Source: Bos javanicus
Taxonomy: Eukaryota; Chordata; Mammalia; Artiodactyla; Bovidae
Direction of reading: 5' to 3'
Length of the DNA: 64,000 bases
Assembly (NCBI RefSeq): GCF_032452875.1
Contig: NC_083881.1
Coordinates: 62,441,689 to 62,505,688 of the forward strand
Shown here: positions 32,455 through 44,443 of the stretch, one piece after another
Layout: the number at the start of each line of letters is the position of its first letter
Position numbering within the stretch: the first letter of the stretch is position 1
Translations under genes and position numbers: made by a program
The notes under the pieces: generated by a model
The model's input: only the letters and a program-made list of their open reading frames with translations
What the model was told of the DNA's origin: nothing
The model's database searches: none

Positions 32455-33435
32455 TTATAACAGTGAAAAATGATTGTAAGTTCTTACAACTCAACAATAA
32501 GAAAACAAAGAAGTAAAAAATGGACAGAAGAGCTAACAGACGCTTCAACCAAAAAGGGGTACAGATGACAGTGAGCTTTGGAAAGTATGTCCAACGTCAT
32601 ATGCCATTAGAGATTGCAAGTGAAAACACACTTGGATACCACTACGCACCTAAAATCCAAAACCCTAACAGTATCAGATGTTGGTAAGACTGTGAGCCAG
32701 TAGGACTTCCTGTTTATTGCTCTTGGGAATGCAAAATGGTACAGGTATTTGGGGAAACAGTTTGGCGGGTTTAACATATTCATACCATACAATCCAACAA
32801 TCATGTTCCTTGTTATTTATCCAAATAAATTAGAAACATATGTCCCTCCAAATGTTTTAGCAGCTTTGTTTTATAGTTGTCCAAACTTGAAAGTAACCAA
32901 GATGTTCTTCAGTAGGTGAATGAATAAACTGGTACATTCATACAATGGAATAGTATTCAACAATAAACGCGTATTCCTAAATGAAGAAGCCAGTCTGAAA
33001 GAGCTATCTACCGTATGATACCAACTATATCAATGCTCTGGAAAATTGTCTCCCAACTATGGAGACAATAAAATGGTCAGTGATGTTCAGGGGTTAGGAT
33101 AGAGGGAAGGGTGAATGGGTGGAGCACAGAGGATTTTCTGGGCAGTGAAACTGTTGTGTTTGATACTGTGGTGCTGGATATATATCATTATACATTTGTC
33201 AAAATCCATAGAATGTATAACAGACAGTGAACCCTAATGTAAACCATGAGCTTTAGTTAAAAATAATTTATCAGTATTGACTCATCAATTGTAACAAATG
33301 CACAACATTAACATTGGATTTAATAATAGGGGAAATTTATGGAGTGGAGTGGAGCAGGAGGGATGTATATGGGAATTTTGTACAATTTTTCAGTAAACCT
33401 AAAGCTGCTCTGAAAAAGTCTGTTAATTAAAAACG
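32455..33435 (+). repeat. Old L1 LINE, ORF2 end and 3' UTR
   Basis: Ancient mammalian L1 in sense orientation: 'caactcaacaataagaaaac', 'gggaatgcaaaatggtacag', 'caatggaatagtattcaac', 'agaagccagtctgaaagag', 'gtcaaaatccatagaatgt', 'caattgtaacaaatgcac' and the end 'cctaaagctgctctgaaaaa'. No open frame of size remains. It is older than the L1 at 12344. Confidence 0.88.
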
Positions 33436-33819
33436 AATAGGTAGTGTATGATTGCAACATCTAGGTCTTAATCTATTTCCATTCTTGTTAACATTCATTA
33501 ATTTTTTGAAACTCAGTCCTGTTTATGGAAGAACAGCAATTCAGCCACTTTATATAACCTAGAGACATAATTCTTAGAATGTATATTCCCACAGTTGCTT
33601 ACACTGCACTGAAATATTTGTCGACTGGATAAAAGTAGTATAGAAGAATGAATAGATTGATGGATCCCTTTATCCTTAGAATAAAGAAGACTCTTGAAAG
33701 GAGGAAGTGATAGTTTAGCAATAATTGGAAGATTTTTTGGAATTTCTATTCAAGTTACCAATTTAGAGCACAGCTGTGGTATAACCAAAAGAAGCAGGGG
33801 TAAGGAACGCTCAGCTGGT
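33436..33819. other. Unique sequence, nothing recognised
   Basis: No repeat or gene signature. Confidence 0.5.
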
Positions 33820-33915
33820 CAGTCTGCCAGTATTGCTTGAATGCTACTGTGTGCTGGGCCCAGCACACAGATGTTCAACATAGTCAGGGTCCCTTCTGTC
33901 AAGGACTAACAGTTT
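33820..33915 (+). repeat. L2 LINE fragment
   Basis: 'gcttgaatgctactgtgtgc' with 'tgggcccagcacacagatg' and 'gtcaaggactaacagttt' matches the L2 segment that usually reads 'gcacctactatgtgccagg'. Short and diverged. Confidence 0.5.
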
Positions 33916-33934
33916 AAAGACTTTGATCATATCT

Positions 33935-34095
33935 GGGATGGACCATCTTGGTTTTGATTCTAGCTGCAACACATATAGGCTGTGAAATCTTGGGTGATTT
34001 ACCTGTGCTTTTCATTTCTAATATAGCAATAAGGATCATACCTACCATTGAGAGACTCATGAGGATTAAATTTAGGCATATAAAGCACCTCACAA
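33935..34095 (+). repeat. MIR SINE
   Basis: 'gattctagctgcaacacat', 'gtgaaatcttgggtgattt' and 'catgaggattaaatttaggc' followed by 'ataaagcacctcacaac' give the sense MIR in order. Confidence 0.7.
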
Positions 34096-35449
34096 CAAAA
34101 ATTATAGATGAAGTTTTCCTTTTACTTCTCTATGGAATTGAGAGTACAGTGAGGCTGTCAAAGGCTTTGGATTTCTTTATTTTTATTTTTTTAGGCTTTG
34201 CATTTCTTTATCCTCTTTAACTTAATTCTCTACAACCAGCTCAAGGAAAATAGGAAGGAAAAAGTGGGTTAGAGGCAGCTGTGAACTGAGGGGTAAGAGA
34301 CAACCAACTTCTCTAACTGTTTGATCTGATAAAGACAAATCATTACTCTTTAGAAAATCCCCATAGAAGTTATTGTTTCAAATTAGTGTTTGTGTGTGAT
34401 TAATTATGATTATTTTTCTTCTTCAAATAATGAGACAGAAACACAAATTCAATACACTTAAAGCTTTACACACACACGCATGCACAAATTCAGTTCAACT
34501 GCAAGTAAGTGACAACAGGCAGTTCTTCGTTGATAAAGATTTCCCACGTTGACATGAAAGAACATATTTGTAGAGCCAAGTGGCCACATTTCTCATCCTT
34601 TATGGTAGTGGAGGGGCCTATTAACCCTTAGTCCAGTTTTGAGTGGTTATCAGCAACAATGGACAGAAGAGCCCATTCAGAGAGGACCCTGCAGGCAAGC
34701 CACGTCTGAATTAGTGCAGACAGACATGGGCAGAAGGACACTCACACACTCTCAATGAGCTCTTGAGCTATGTGGCTTCTCTTCTCAGAGAACCGCCTTT
34801 ACTGAGTTATATTTTCCTGCAATATTATCTATTTTTATTTGTTTGTTTGTTTGAAAGAGAGACGAAAATTACATGAGCAAGCCGTGTCTTTAATGAAAAC
34901 CATATACCAATTTGATAGATTTCATTGTCTGGAAAAAACAAAGAACAACAGGTCCTGTGCATAAGCTAATGCCTCCACCTTTTTATTAAGTATGTGTTCA
35001 TAATAATATAAATTAATTGCCTTAGCTGGAAAGCTTTTGTCAGTTCTCTGTTTCAGAAATCAGGTGCTTAAAATCTTTAACCCATTAATTTTTTTCCAAA
35101 TGACCTCTGCTTTTTATGATCTTCACATGTCTTAATCTATAATCCCCCCCAAATCCTCTCAGAAGCAGGCAAGAAAAAAACCTAAAGTAAGTGTAAAAAT
35201 AGTATCATAGCTTCAGATGGGCCACAGAGACATTTGTTTTTAGAACTGGAAGAGTCCTCACTCAGAATTTTCCTTCTTTTAGAGGCCAGTCTGGGGCACT
35301 AAGTAGAGGAAATTTTTTAAAGGATAGACAAAGAGTCATTTATTTTTGAGTCTTTCATACAGCTCTTTTTCCTACCCACTGAAATTAAAAACAGACACAC
35401 ACACACACACATTGCCAGTGGATATTGTTGTGGGAAGGAATACAGCTCA
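34096..35449. other. Repeat-poor unique sequence
   Basis: No gene or repeat family recognised in 1.35 kb, except a (CA)n tract of about 20 bp at 35392-35411. Confidence 0.5.
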
Positions 35450-35775
35450 GCTCTGTGCTCTGGGGGCAGACCTGGGTTTGAACCTCAACTTTATGACGTA
35501 CTAGCTGGGATCTCAGTTTCTTCAGTCGAAAATAGGACATAATAATGGTACTTCCCAGGCTGAACTGTCTGAGAAGTAAATCACATAATGCATATGCTGC
35601 TGCTAAGTCGCTTCAGTCGTGTCCGACTCTGTGCGACCCCATGGACTGCAGCCCACCAGGCTCCTCCATCCATGGGATTTTCCAGGCAAGAGTACTGGAG
35701 TGGGGTGCCATTGCCTTATATAAAGGGCTTAGACTAATGCCTGACCCCCGATAAATATTCAAGTAATGGCACCTT
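35450..35775 (+). repeat. MIR SINE split by a BOV-A monomer
   Basis: Sense MIR: 'cagacctgggtttgaacctc' and 'gatctcagtttcttcagtc' before the insertion, then after it 'ataaagggcttagactaatg' with 'cctgacccccgataaat'. The two parts join in the normal MIR order at 'ataatgcatat / tataaagggc'. Confidence 0.85.
35595..35717 (-). repeat. BOV-A monomer, antisense, nested in MIR
   Basis: A single antisense Bov-A unit from GCTGCTGCTAAGTCG to 'gagtggggtgccattgcc'. It equals the tail-side unit with a CAG-type end. Only a few bases of possible target duplication (ATAT) can be seen. Confidence 0.9.
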
Positions 35776-36224
35776 TTATTATCATTTTCTTTACATTAAA
35801 GTCATTAGGATGTACCATGATAAGTTCTAGATACACACCAGTACAGAAGCTACTTTCCACATGTGACTTTTAATTTAATTAAAATAAAATAAAAGTCAAC
35901 ATTCAATTCCTCAGTTGCATTAGCCACATTTCAGGGGCTTAGTACCACATGTGGCTAGTATTTTTTTCCCCTCCATGAGTTTTGATGAGAGGAAATTGAA
36001 AAGTCAGTGGTGTAGAGGAAATTCAAATATCAGTTGGATAGCTGAACCCTGTTGTTGATGATGATGACAAGCACAGGTAAAATCTGAAGGTTTACCATGT
36101 ATCAGTGCTTTTTTTTTTCTACACAAATCACATTTTATTTGTAAAGCATTACATATAACTCAGTTATGTAACAAAGAATAAAATGTAAGAATTTTTAATG
36201 TTATTCTCACATGCACTCATTCAG
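35776..36224. other. Unique sequence, nothing recognised
   Basis: AT-rich, no recognised repeat or gene. A short GATGATGAT tract lies near 36058. Confidence 0.45.
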
Positions 36225-36365
36225 ATGGGCACATAATACTCCTAGGCTATGTTTCAGTGAGGTTAAAAGCCTTTTCAGGGTCACAGGGCTGCTGTAGAAA
36301 TGGAGCTGAGATTTGAGCCAAGACTCTCTGTCTCCAGGGTCAGTGGACTGGAATCATTATGTTTT
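36225..36365 (-). repeat. MIR SINE, antisense
   Basis: Antisense MIR: 'cagtgaggttaaaagcctt', 'ttcagggtcacagggctgc', 'agaaatggagctgagatttg' and 'agccaagactctctgtctcc'. Confidence 0.72.
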
Positions 36366-36486
36366 CTTTTAAGATGCCTTTGAATGAGGCAGTTCTCAAC
36401 ATTTTGGTCATTACTCAATGACCTTCCCTCAGAGTATAGCCCATAGAAGCAAAAGGAGGGGAAGCTAGACTTGGTCCCTTTCAGTT

Positions 36487-36880
36487 ACGGTGCTGGACAT
36501 TAAAGAAGGCAGAGCACCAAAGAACTGATGCTTTCAAACTGTGGTGCTGGAGAAGACTCTTGAGAGTCCCTTGGAGAGCAAGGAGATCAAACCACTCAAT
36601 CCTATAGGAAATCAATCCTGAATATTCATTGGAAGGACAGATGCTGAAGCCGAAGCTCCAATACTTTGGCCGCCTGATGCAAAGAGCCAACTCACTGGCC
36701 AAGACCCTGATGCTGGGAAAGATTGAGGGCAAGAGGAAAGGGGGGCAACAGAGGATGAGACGGTTGGATGGCATCACTGACTCAATGGACATAGTGAAGG
36801 ACAGGGAAGCCTCACGTGCTGCAGACCATGGGGTTGTAAAGAGTCGGACACAACTGAGCGACTGAATGACAGCAACAACC
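36487..36880 (+). repeat. BovB LINE 3' end, sense
   Basis: The longer of two plus-strand BovB 3' fragments in the window; most copies are antisense. It starts near 'acggtgctggacattaaaga' and ends at 'cgactgaatgacagcaacaa'. The 78-codon plus frame codes for 'KPKLQYFGRLMQRANSLAKT', the end of the BovB protein. Confidence 0.92.
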
Positions 36881-37059
36881 TTGGTTTCATGGCAGCAGTG
36901 CATTATGGTGGGAAGCCCTGAGTTTAGAAATAGAGACTTAAGTTTGATTTTAAACAGTTGCTAACCTTTGTGAGCCTTGTTTTTCTCCTCTGTTTTCTTC
37001 ATCCGTTTTTTGGTAGAGTTGTTGTCTCCTGAAATCTGTGCACTTCAGGGCACCCCCTC

Positions 37060-37215
37060 TGTGCAAGGCCTTCTTCTAAGCACTTCTCACATACTAATAC
37101 ACTGACATCTCACAGCCCCTTACCTAGTAGATTCTGTTAGCATCCCTGTTTTATTAGTATCAAAATTGAAGGCTTGAGAAGACCAGTAACTTGCCTAGAC
37201 TCACACAGCTACTGA
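37060..37215 (-). repeat. MIR SINE, antisense
   Basis: 'ccctgttttattagtatcaa', 'agaccagtaacttgcctag' and 'actcacacagctactgac' in the antisense MIR order, preceded by 'ctaagcacttctcacatac'. Confidence 0.72.
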
Positions 37216-38824
37216 CATTGCTACAATCCAACTCATATAGACTTGCTCCAAGGCTATGCACTTGATAATAAAGATCCTCTCCAAATGTTAAAGGAATCCT
37301 TCTTAAATTTCCCCCATGCAACTCTTTGGATGCCTTTTGGAGTCCCTTCTGATTGGTCACAAAAATTCTTTCTAACTTATAGAAACATGTGTTCAATATG
37401 TCAACCACCCCTCTTCACCCTGCTAACTCCATTTGTAGAATGAGGTGTGGTCCTTTCCTTCCCATGCCTGGAGAAGTTATGCTGAGCTTTTTCCTCAGCC
37501 CAGGACAGCAGTTTCCCAAATGTTCTTCTCTTCCTGAACCACTTCTCTGAGTCCTCAAATTCCTTGTTAATCCTAGCAAGGATTAACTCCTTTTTGGGGG
37601 GTCACTTTATTCGTTATTTAAAGTTGTAAATAAAAACTCTACAGACTCTCCAGCTGTCTTCCCAAACTCCTCTTCTCTCTCTCTCTTCTAGTATTTTATC
37701 AGACTTAATTAGACGTAAATTCCTTAAAAAAAGAATTACTTTAAAATAACTCACATAGCAATTTTCCATATGTTGTTTTAACACGTTCTGCTTAAAATGA
37801 AGGCCATAGCTGATGGCAAGTAACTGAAAATATATTGAGATTCTAACATACTTCTGAGTGTTAACTCAGAGATTCTGATAGTATTTTACCATCAGTCATT
37901 TGAAGCAAATTAGAGTTCTTGAACCAATGATAGAATCAGTTTTCCTCCCAGTAGTGATGCAACCGAAGTCCTAGAGTTTAGGAGTAGCAGCTGGGTGTCA
38001 TCTTTCTGGCTTGGCCTTTCAGGAAGGGACAAGGAAGCAAAGAAAATGAACAGCTACAAAACATTCCCCTTCCAACCCCTCCTTCTACCTCCAACCTGAT
38101 TTAGTACAACATAGGTAGCTGCATTTTTTTATTAAAAAAAAATTCTATCTGTGATAGAAATGGAGAACAGCTGCTTGCTAACCTCCTGACATTTTGCCTT
38201 TTACATTTTAATTCCAAGTTCAGGTCACTTAGTTGTCCCCACTTCTTTGAGTTTTCCTTGTCCAAGCCTCCAATCCTCGGACTTAAATTATTTTTACAGC
38301 AATTTGCTAACACCCAGATTTTCAATCCATGATGACCTAGTAATGTTGAATCAATAGTACAGATACTTGCTGCTAGATTAAGGACAAGATAACTATCAAC
38401 TCTATGGGAACAATTAGAAATATAGAAAGCAGGAGGAAGAACATCAAAAAACAAAACTAAACCCACCAACCAAACAAGCCCACCAAACCCTCTAAATTCT
38501 TTCTCATTAAAGAAGATTTTCCAAAGCTTAAACTTCAGCAAAATATTATCCTCAAATGGAAATGAGTCAAGGACTCACATGGGCCATATGCTACTTGAGG
38601 AATCCAGTTAGATGCCCATAATTATGTGATGAAAAGTTTAAACAAGAATAAGCAGGTATGACCAAAATGACTTCCTTGTGTGAGAGGTGAGTTTACAGTT
38701 CGCTTTTAATACCTTGATGACAGTAAATCTAAGGTAAGTCTCAGGGGACCTTTTCGTTGGCAGGGCACTTTGCTGTGGTGGGTCCTCTCCTGGCACACAC
38801 AGAGAAGGGGTGTGCTCGGTCCCT
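37216..38824. other. Repeat-poor unique sequence
   Basis: About 1.6 kb without a recognised repeat. A 146-codon minus frame (38101-38541) begins 'MLKFKLWKIFF' and has two hydrophobic stretches but no family signature, no neighbouring exon and poor composition for coding; I do not call it a gene. Confidence 0.45.
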
Positions 38825-39530
38825 TCACGCGTGTTTTCTTTTTCCTCCCATCCCAGCGGCTGCTCGAATCCTCCTTGTCAGAATGGAAAGATGAGGGGAG
38901 CCAGAAAGTTTTGACTTGACGTCATTGCTGTCACACAGCTTTATAGTCTCTGGATCTGGCAGGTATTTAAGGCTAAAGTTTTTCCTCCTGGGTGTTTTTA
39001 TAGACTCTTCAGAGACTACCCACTTCCCCAGCCCCACACTCCCACTCCCACCCACACTCCCACCCCTGCGTGCGGCTCTAATCACTGGGGCCTTTCCCCA
39101 GTGTAGTTCTCTTTATGCAGACGATGCACCGTCTCTTCTTTGACTCTTCATTTACTCCCTCTTCATCCCAAGGAATCTAGAGTCACCTCTAGCTTTCATC
39201 AAGCATCTAGGAGACCCTACTAGAAGGCCCTCAGGTGACCTCACACCAGCCCTCACACAGCCCCCTGTCCACTTTGTCACCGGAAATATGCAAGCGTTCT
39301 TTGCACTGATGAGCTCTGGGAGTGCAGGCCCATCTGCTTCCAGTATGTCCTTGAACTCAGGTCGGCCACTCAAGTCCGCTTCCCACCTTGTAGGATTTTC
39401 AATCCAAGGTGACTTCTGCAGTGCAGGAGTAAACTGCCCTTCACCAGGCTTGAAGTGGAAATAGCTGGCCTTCACCTCTTTCCCAGGGGTTAAAAATATA
39501 GCTCTCTCCAAATAAATCCTTCTCACAAAT
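38825..39530. other. Repeat-free island with a perfect CRE palindrome
   Basis: GC-richer than its surroundings and free of recognised repeats. It holds TGACGTCA at 38917-38924, the full consensus for CREB/ATF binding, a TATTTAAGG word 42 bp further on, and a C-rich CCCACTCCCACCC tract near 39045. Two minus frames of 86 and 124 codons (38825-39085, 39152-39526) lie here without recognised domains. It could be a regulatory element or a conserved non-coding block; this is inference. Confidence 0.35.
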
Positions 39531-40536
39531 GATTTTCTCAGTTGTCTCCCTCTCGTCTCTCTCTTTGATATTCTTGTTGAAGGTGAGGGGTCTGCATTCT
39601 GTCACTGGTTATTGGGCACTAAAAGTTTGCCATGGGTTTGTCGTCTCTAAACTGAGAGAAAAGTTCTCATTTTGACACGTTGCCACATACGTAATCCACA
39701 GACTACACTCACGGAGGACTGTGTGTGCTGTTAGGTCTGGACCAAGCTAGGGCTAAATGTGCTCTCAGAGGGATTTTAGCAGGGAGTTCTTCCCAGGAAA
39801 AAGACCTCTACTCAATGGGTAATGCCCTGATTAGAGGAGCTAAATGGCTTGAAACCCACTCTACCATAGTAGTGATTGGATTTTTTTTTTTTGATTAGAA
39901 AGAGGAAATGTTTTTCTTTGGTCAAAATCTCAAGGGTAATTGGGTTCCAGCAGGGAGGCATTTGCTCTTGATTGCAGCCCTCTGTGTTTAGACTGGTGTG
40001 TCATTGCAGCCTGTCCCTAGACTTCCAGGCCATGCCAAGTGGAGAATTCTGAGTTTACCTATCAGCTGGGCTGGCAGTTTTCAGAGAGCAGTTTCAGTTG
40101 CTTTGACTTTCTCTTTTGAGCTCCTCCTGTCTTTGCTTGGGGGTCTGCATTCCTCGTATCAAACTGGCTTTTGAAAGAACTTCCTACTCTCTAGGTCAGG
40201 GGTCCTTACAAAAGTGGCCCCAAGCCACCCGTGGCCCACGGGTGAGATTTTTGTTTGGCTGGTAGGTCTGCACAATGTTTTAAAAGCCAAGTCATCTAGG
40301 CTTGTTCCTTTCAACCTGATCACATAGTTGTTGTGGGTTAACTGCACACCTGCAGGCACTGAAGCTTTCCTACCTCCTTTTGGATCTTTCGGGATAGCTT
40401 CCAGTGTGAATTAAGGTAAATGCTCTGAAATGAATCAATATGTCTTTGAGTGATTAGGAGATAAGGTAAAGTTCCTTTTTGTAGTTTTCCATTTCCTTTG
40501 TCCACGACTGATTGTTTAGTGGGAAGAGGAGTGATG
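39531..40536. other. Unique sequence, possible hAT trace
   Basis: No clear gene or repeat. 'gtcaggggtccttacaaaag' at 40195 resembles a hAT terminal repeat, but the partner end was not found. Confidence 0.4.
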
Positions 40537-40769
40537 CGTGCTAAGTTGCTTCAGTCTTGTCTGACACTTTGCGACCCCCGTTTGCAACCCCATGGGCTGT
40601 AACTCACCAGGCTCCTCTGTCCATGGGATTATGCAGGCAAGAATACTGGAGTGGATTTCCATGCCCTCCTCCAGGGAATCTTCCCGACCCAGGGATTGAA
40701 CCTGTGTCTCTTATGTCTCCTGCATTAGCAGGCAGGTTCTTTACCACTAGCGCCACCTGGGAATCCCTG
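40537..40769 (-). repeat. Bov-tA SINE, antisense, perfect target-site duplication
   Basis: Full-length antisense Bov-tA from 'cgtgctaagttgcttcagtc' to the head 'gcgccacctgggaatccctg'. A perfect 12-bp duplication AGAGGAGTGATG flanks it (40525-40536 and 40770-40781). The body contains a small duplicated segment 'tgcgacccccgtttgcaacc'. Confidence 0.97.
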
Positions 40770-40878
40770 AGAGGAGTGATGGGAGAGTATCAGAAATAAA
40801 GGGCCTCATCTCTCTGTGGCATGAAGGCTGCTCAGGTGAGGGCTGTGCACAAGTAGAGACAAAAGAGGGGCATTTATT

Positions 40879-40904
<26 letters not shown>
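40879..40904. repeat. (AC)n microsatellite
   Basis: Thirteen AC units, pure. Confidence 0.93.
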
Positions 40905-40909
<5 letters not shown>

Positions 40910-41711
40910 ATATACTCACATTTTCCCTCCACACTGACAAGAGTTCTTTAACACTTAAATTGAGAAATTAGTCAAGAAGATGAGGGATGACTAAGTAGGC
41001 CTTTGGTCAGTGATATAATGGGACCAAAACACATTGGGCAGATATGCCTTTATCCCTTCAACTTCTCCAGAGTACAACCAAAGCGGTGCCCACAAACTAA
41101 AGCACCCTCATGTCCACAGCAGCCCTGACCTGTGGGACAGCCTGGCGGGGTACTCTTTGAACTAGAAAGTGGCCTGTCTCCATATTATGAAGGTGGATAC
41201 TCTAGCAGCTCACCTTGAACAATCCCAGTGACAAGACCACTATTGTCACACATGGATTTGGCAGCCCCTTGGGAGGCATTGCCAACCCTCCGCCAACTGG
41301 TTTTTTAATGGATTTTCTGTGACTGAGTTTACCTGGGAGGAACGCCTGTTGCAGCTAGTCAACATGGCAGCCCGTCTACGCTCCAGAGTGTGTGTGATGT
41401 GGGCTGTGTGAGTCTAATTATAGCATCATGAACCCACTTGCATCTGTGTCTCATCTCAAATCCAGAATTCTGTTGGAACCAGGATTTGATTTACCTGGTC
41501 ACACTCCTGCTTGCCCCTGGAGCTGTGGTCTTTTCTAGGGGGTGCAAAAAGCTCATTCTTTCTTGCCTGTGTTCATCCCCCCATACCCCACCCTCCTTAA
41601 CATTCTACTCAGGACAATAGGTAAATGGTGGAAATCTGTTCTTTCCCTGATGTGGGTTACTTTTCTCCAGGAAAACACACTCCAGTGTTCTGGAATTCTG
41701 GAGTTCATTCA
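40905..41711. other. Unique sequence, nothing recognised
   Basis: No repeat or gene signature in about 800 bp. Confidence 0.5.
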
Positions 41712-41805
41712 GAATACTCCAGTATTCTGGCCTGGAGAATTCCATGGACTGTGTATAGTCCATGGAGTTGCAAAGAGTTGGACACGACTGAGTGACTTTC
41801 ACTCA
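41712..41805 (+). repeat. Bov-tA SINE fragment
   Basis: Only the 3' half of the body is present, from 'aatactccagtattctgg' to 'acgactgagtgactttc'. The 50 bp before it repeat CCAGTGTTCTGG and GAATTCTGGAG words, suggesting a local rearrangement. Confidence 0.78.
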
Positions 41806-41959
41806 ATGTTGTAGAACCTGCTAAAACCATAGGCTTTAGTTCTTGCAATGTTTTATAGCAGGAAACAAGCAAAGTTAGTTGTGCTTTTGTGGTGTATTTA
41901 GATTCCAGCATTGATTACAAGAACAATAAACACTTGTCCAGTGCTTAATAGGAGCTAGG

Positions 41960-42115
41960 CTTTTATCATATTGTTTTATAGGTGAGGAAACTGAGGCACA
42001 GAGAAGTCAAGGAATTGGCTTGAGCACATCTGGTGAGTAAGTGGGGGAGAAGAGGGAGTCGAATTCAGGCAGCATGGCTCCTGAATCTTTGTTTCTAATC
42101 ATCACTGCCTGGACT
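41960..42115 (-). repeat. MIR SINE, antisense
   Basis: 'ataggtgaggaaactgaggc', 'acagagaagtcaaggaattg' and 'agggagtcgaattcaggc' follow the antisense MIR consensus. Confidence 0.8.
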
Positions 42116-42316
42116 CCTTCAGATTAATGATGAAAAATTCAAGTGAGATTTCATGTGAAGGTTCAATGAACTCCAAAGTATTAAACAGATATCAATTATC
42201 CCTTTCTGTGTTCCTTAGGGGTGAATGTTATGGACAGGCACTCCTTCTGAAGAGAGTAGAAGTATGAGAAAGAACTTTAGCAGCACATGTGCTGATAATG
42301 TCACCAGGATGGTCAT

Positions 42317-43068
42317 TGCATTAGTTTTCTATTGTTGGGGGCTTGGACTTCAAATAACACAAATTTATTATCTCTTAGTTCCTGGGGGTCAGGAGTCCGG
42401 CATAGGCTAGCTGGATCCTGCTCAAGGTCATCTCAGGCTGAAATCCAGTGGCAGCTGGGGCTGTCATCTGAGGCTCAGGGCTGTCTTCTCAGATCACTGG
42501 TTGTTGGCTGGATTCATTTCCTTGAGGTTGTAGGACTGACATCCCTCCTTCCTTGCTAGCCTTTGGCCGGGAGCACCCTCAGCTCTCGAGAACTCCTGAG
42601 GTTCCATGCCAGTTGTCTCTCCCATAGGCAGTTTGCAGCACAGATGTCTGCTTTCTTCCAGGCCAGGAGGAACTCACCTCTCTCTGGCTGGCTGGGATGG
42701 AGTGGCTGTCCCGTCACTACTAGTCATATGAAAGGAAGTGAAAGTGTTAGTCGCTCAGTCATGTCCAAGTCTTTGCAACCCCTAGGACTGTAGCCCGCTA
42801 GGCTCCTCTGTCCTTGGGATTCTCCAGGCAAGAATACTGGAGTGGGTAGCCATTCTTTTTGCCAGGGGATCTTCCTGACCCAGTGGTCGAACCTGTGTCT
42901 CTCGCATTGCAGGCACATTTTTTTACCGTCTGAGCCACCGGGGAAGCATATAATGTAACCTAATTGAGGAAGTGGCCATCCCATCACAGTTCCCCACTAG
43001 AGGGGAGGGATACAGGTGGATACAACCTGGGTGATGGAGTCTTGGGGGTATCTTAGAATTCTGCCCCC
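42317..43068 (-). repeat. MaLR-type LTR, antisense, split by Bov-tA
   Basis: Antisense LTR: 'tgcattagttttctattgtt', 'aacacaaatttattatctc', 'ggtcaggagtccggcatag', then 'gcttgctcaaggtcatctcag' type text; after the inserted SINE it continues 'gaagtggccatcccatcac' to 'tatcttagaattctgccc'. About 535 bp without the SINE. Confidence 0.75.
42731..42946 (-). repeat. Bov-tA SINE, antisense, nested in MaLR LTR
   Basis: Antisense Bov-tA from 'gtgttagtcgctcagtcatg' to the head 'ctgagccaccggggaagc'. Flanked by the short duplicated word CATAT (42725-42729 and 42947-42951). Confidence 0.93.
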
Positions 43069-44121
43069 TCGGTTGCAGTTTTGGAGCCCAGAGGGATTTC
43101 AGCAACACTGCCAAAGTGGATGTTAGAAAATTGTGGAATGGGTTACTAGTGCACAGGGATATGTCCCCTAAACATATTTATGTGCTATTCTGGTTAATGC
43201 TATAGAATCTTGAGCCTTCTGCTTAGGTTTCCTAGGGGCTTTTCTGCCACGGGAATAATCAAGGCCACCAAATGCCAGGTGGGGAGAACAGCCAGGGAGT
43301 TTGTGGACTTGATTCTGGTGAAAGTTGATGCAGCACCCTTTGCAGGCACACAGGCTCACCCTGTTTCTTACATACTTTGCAAACCCTGCACACAGTACTA
43401 TGTGATGGATGTCCACAGCAAGGGTTGCTCTTTGACAGAATGTAATTACTGCCTCTGTCCCACTGGCCCACAGACAATTGTTTTCTTTCCACATGGTGTG
43501 GACAGAGTCTGTGTGGATGGTGCTGGTTTGATTTCTGTCATATTTTATTTGCCCATTCCCTGAAGGCAATTTAAATCCCCAAATTGGTTCAGTTGAGAAT
43601 TACCATGGAGGAGCCCTAGGATCAGTTTAGTACCGTAAAGCAATGGCCATTAGGAAATTTCAATGAGTCAGAGGCCCTAGAAGACCCCATACGAAGCAAC
43701 AGTATCCTCACCAGCTGGAAACTGTTGCTAAAGTTAAGTATATGCACACTGATAAACTCAGATGGCTCAGGGTTGAAGGCAGAGCATAGAGAGAATTTAT
43801 TTGGGCACAGGTTGAGTGCTTTGAAACTTCAGGTGTTGAAATAATACAAATATTTATTGTTAAAAGATATATATATACACAAAGTGCTATCAGTTCAGGT
43901 TAAGGTCCTTTATTTAGTTTTCTTGAAGATTTAAAAACAACAGCTGTATCTCATGGTCAAGAAAGAAGGAGGCAAACTGATGTGAAATACTTCAGTTTGT
44001 TCAAATAGTCATGCTAAGAACTGGGTCCCTTCCAGTTCTAGGCTGAGGGCAGTGGCCATCAGGAATATTTCAGTGATGGTACCGAGAGCATTCTTTTATT
44101 TTGAAATTTATGAATGTAACA
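43069..44121. other. Repeat-poor unique sequence with overlapping frames
   Basis: No repeat recognised except a short (TA)n tract near 43868. A 117-codon plus frame (43210-43563) and a 133-codon minus frame (43168-43569) lie on top of each other. Neither shows a known domain, signal peptide or splice context, and at most one could be real. Confidence 0.4.
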
Positions 44122-44319
44122 CAGTCATCCCTTGGCATCTGTGGGAGATTGGTTCCAAAATCCATAGATGTTCAAGTCCCTTGTATAAAATTGCCTAGTA
44201 CAGTGGGCTCTTGTATCTGTGGTTTTCACCAATGGGTTTCTTTGGGTGGGTAGGTTTCTGTGGATCTGCGGTTGGTTGAATCCATGGATGTGGAACCAGT
44301 GGCTACAGAAGGCCAACTA
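44122..44319. mobile_element. Tigger-type MITE, MER2-like
   Basis: About 198 bp with terminal inverted repeats related to MER2: left 'cagtcatcccttggcatctg', right 'ggctacagaaggccaacta'. The inner 'tcaagtcccttgtataaaat' and 'gatctgcggttggttgaatc' are typical of the group. The TA target pair is decayed. No transposase. Confidence 0.8.
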
Positions 44320-44443
44320 CATGTGTTCTTGGCAAAAAAATAAAATTAGAAAAATAGAAGAAAGAAAAAAGTTTCAAACATTGTATATGATTTCAATAAC
44401 AGTTGGTATTTTGCCATACATGTGCATATATATTATACACATA

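Noticed and set aside
38101..38541. 146-codon minus-strand frame with hydrophobic stretches
   Set aside because: No family signature, low-complexity AT-rich composition and no associated exon or promoter.
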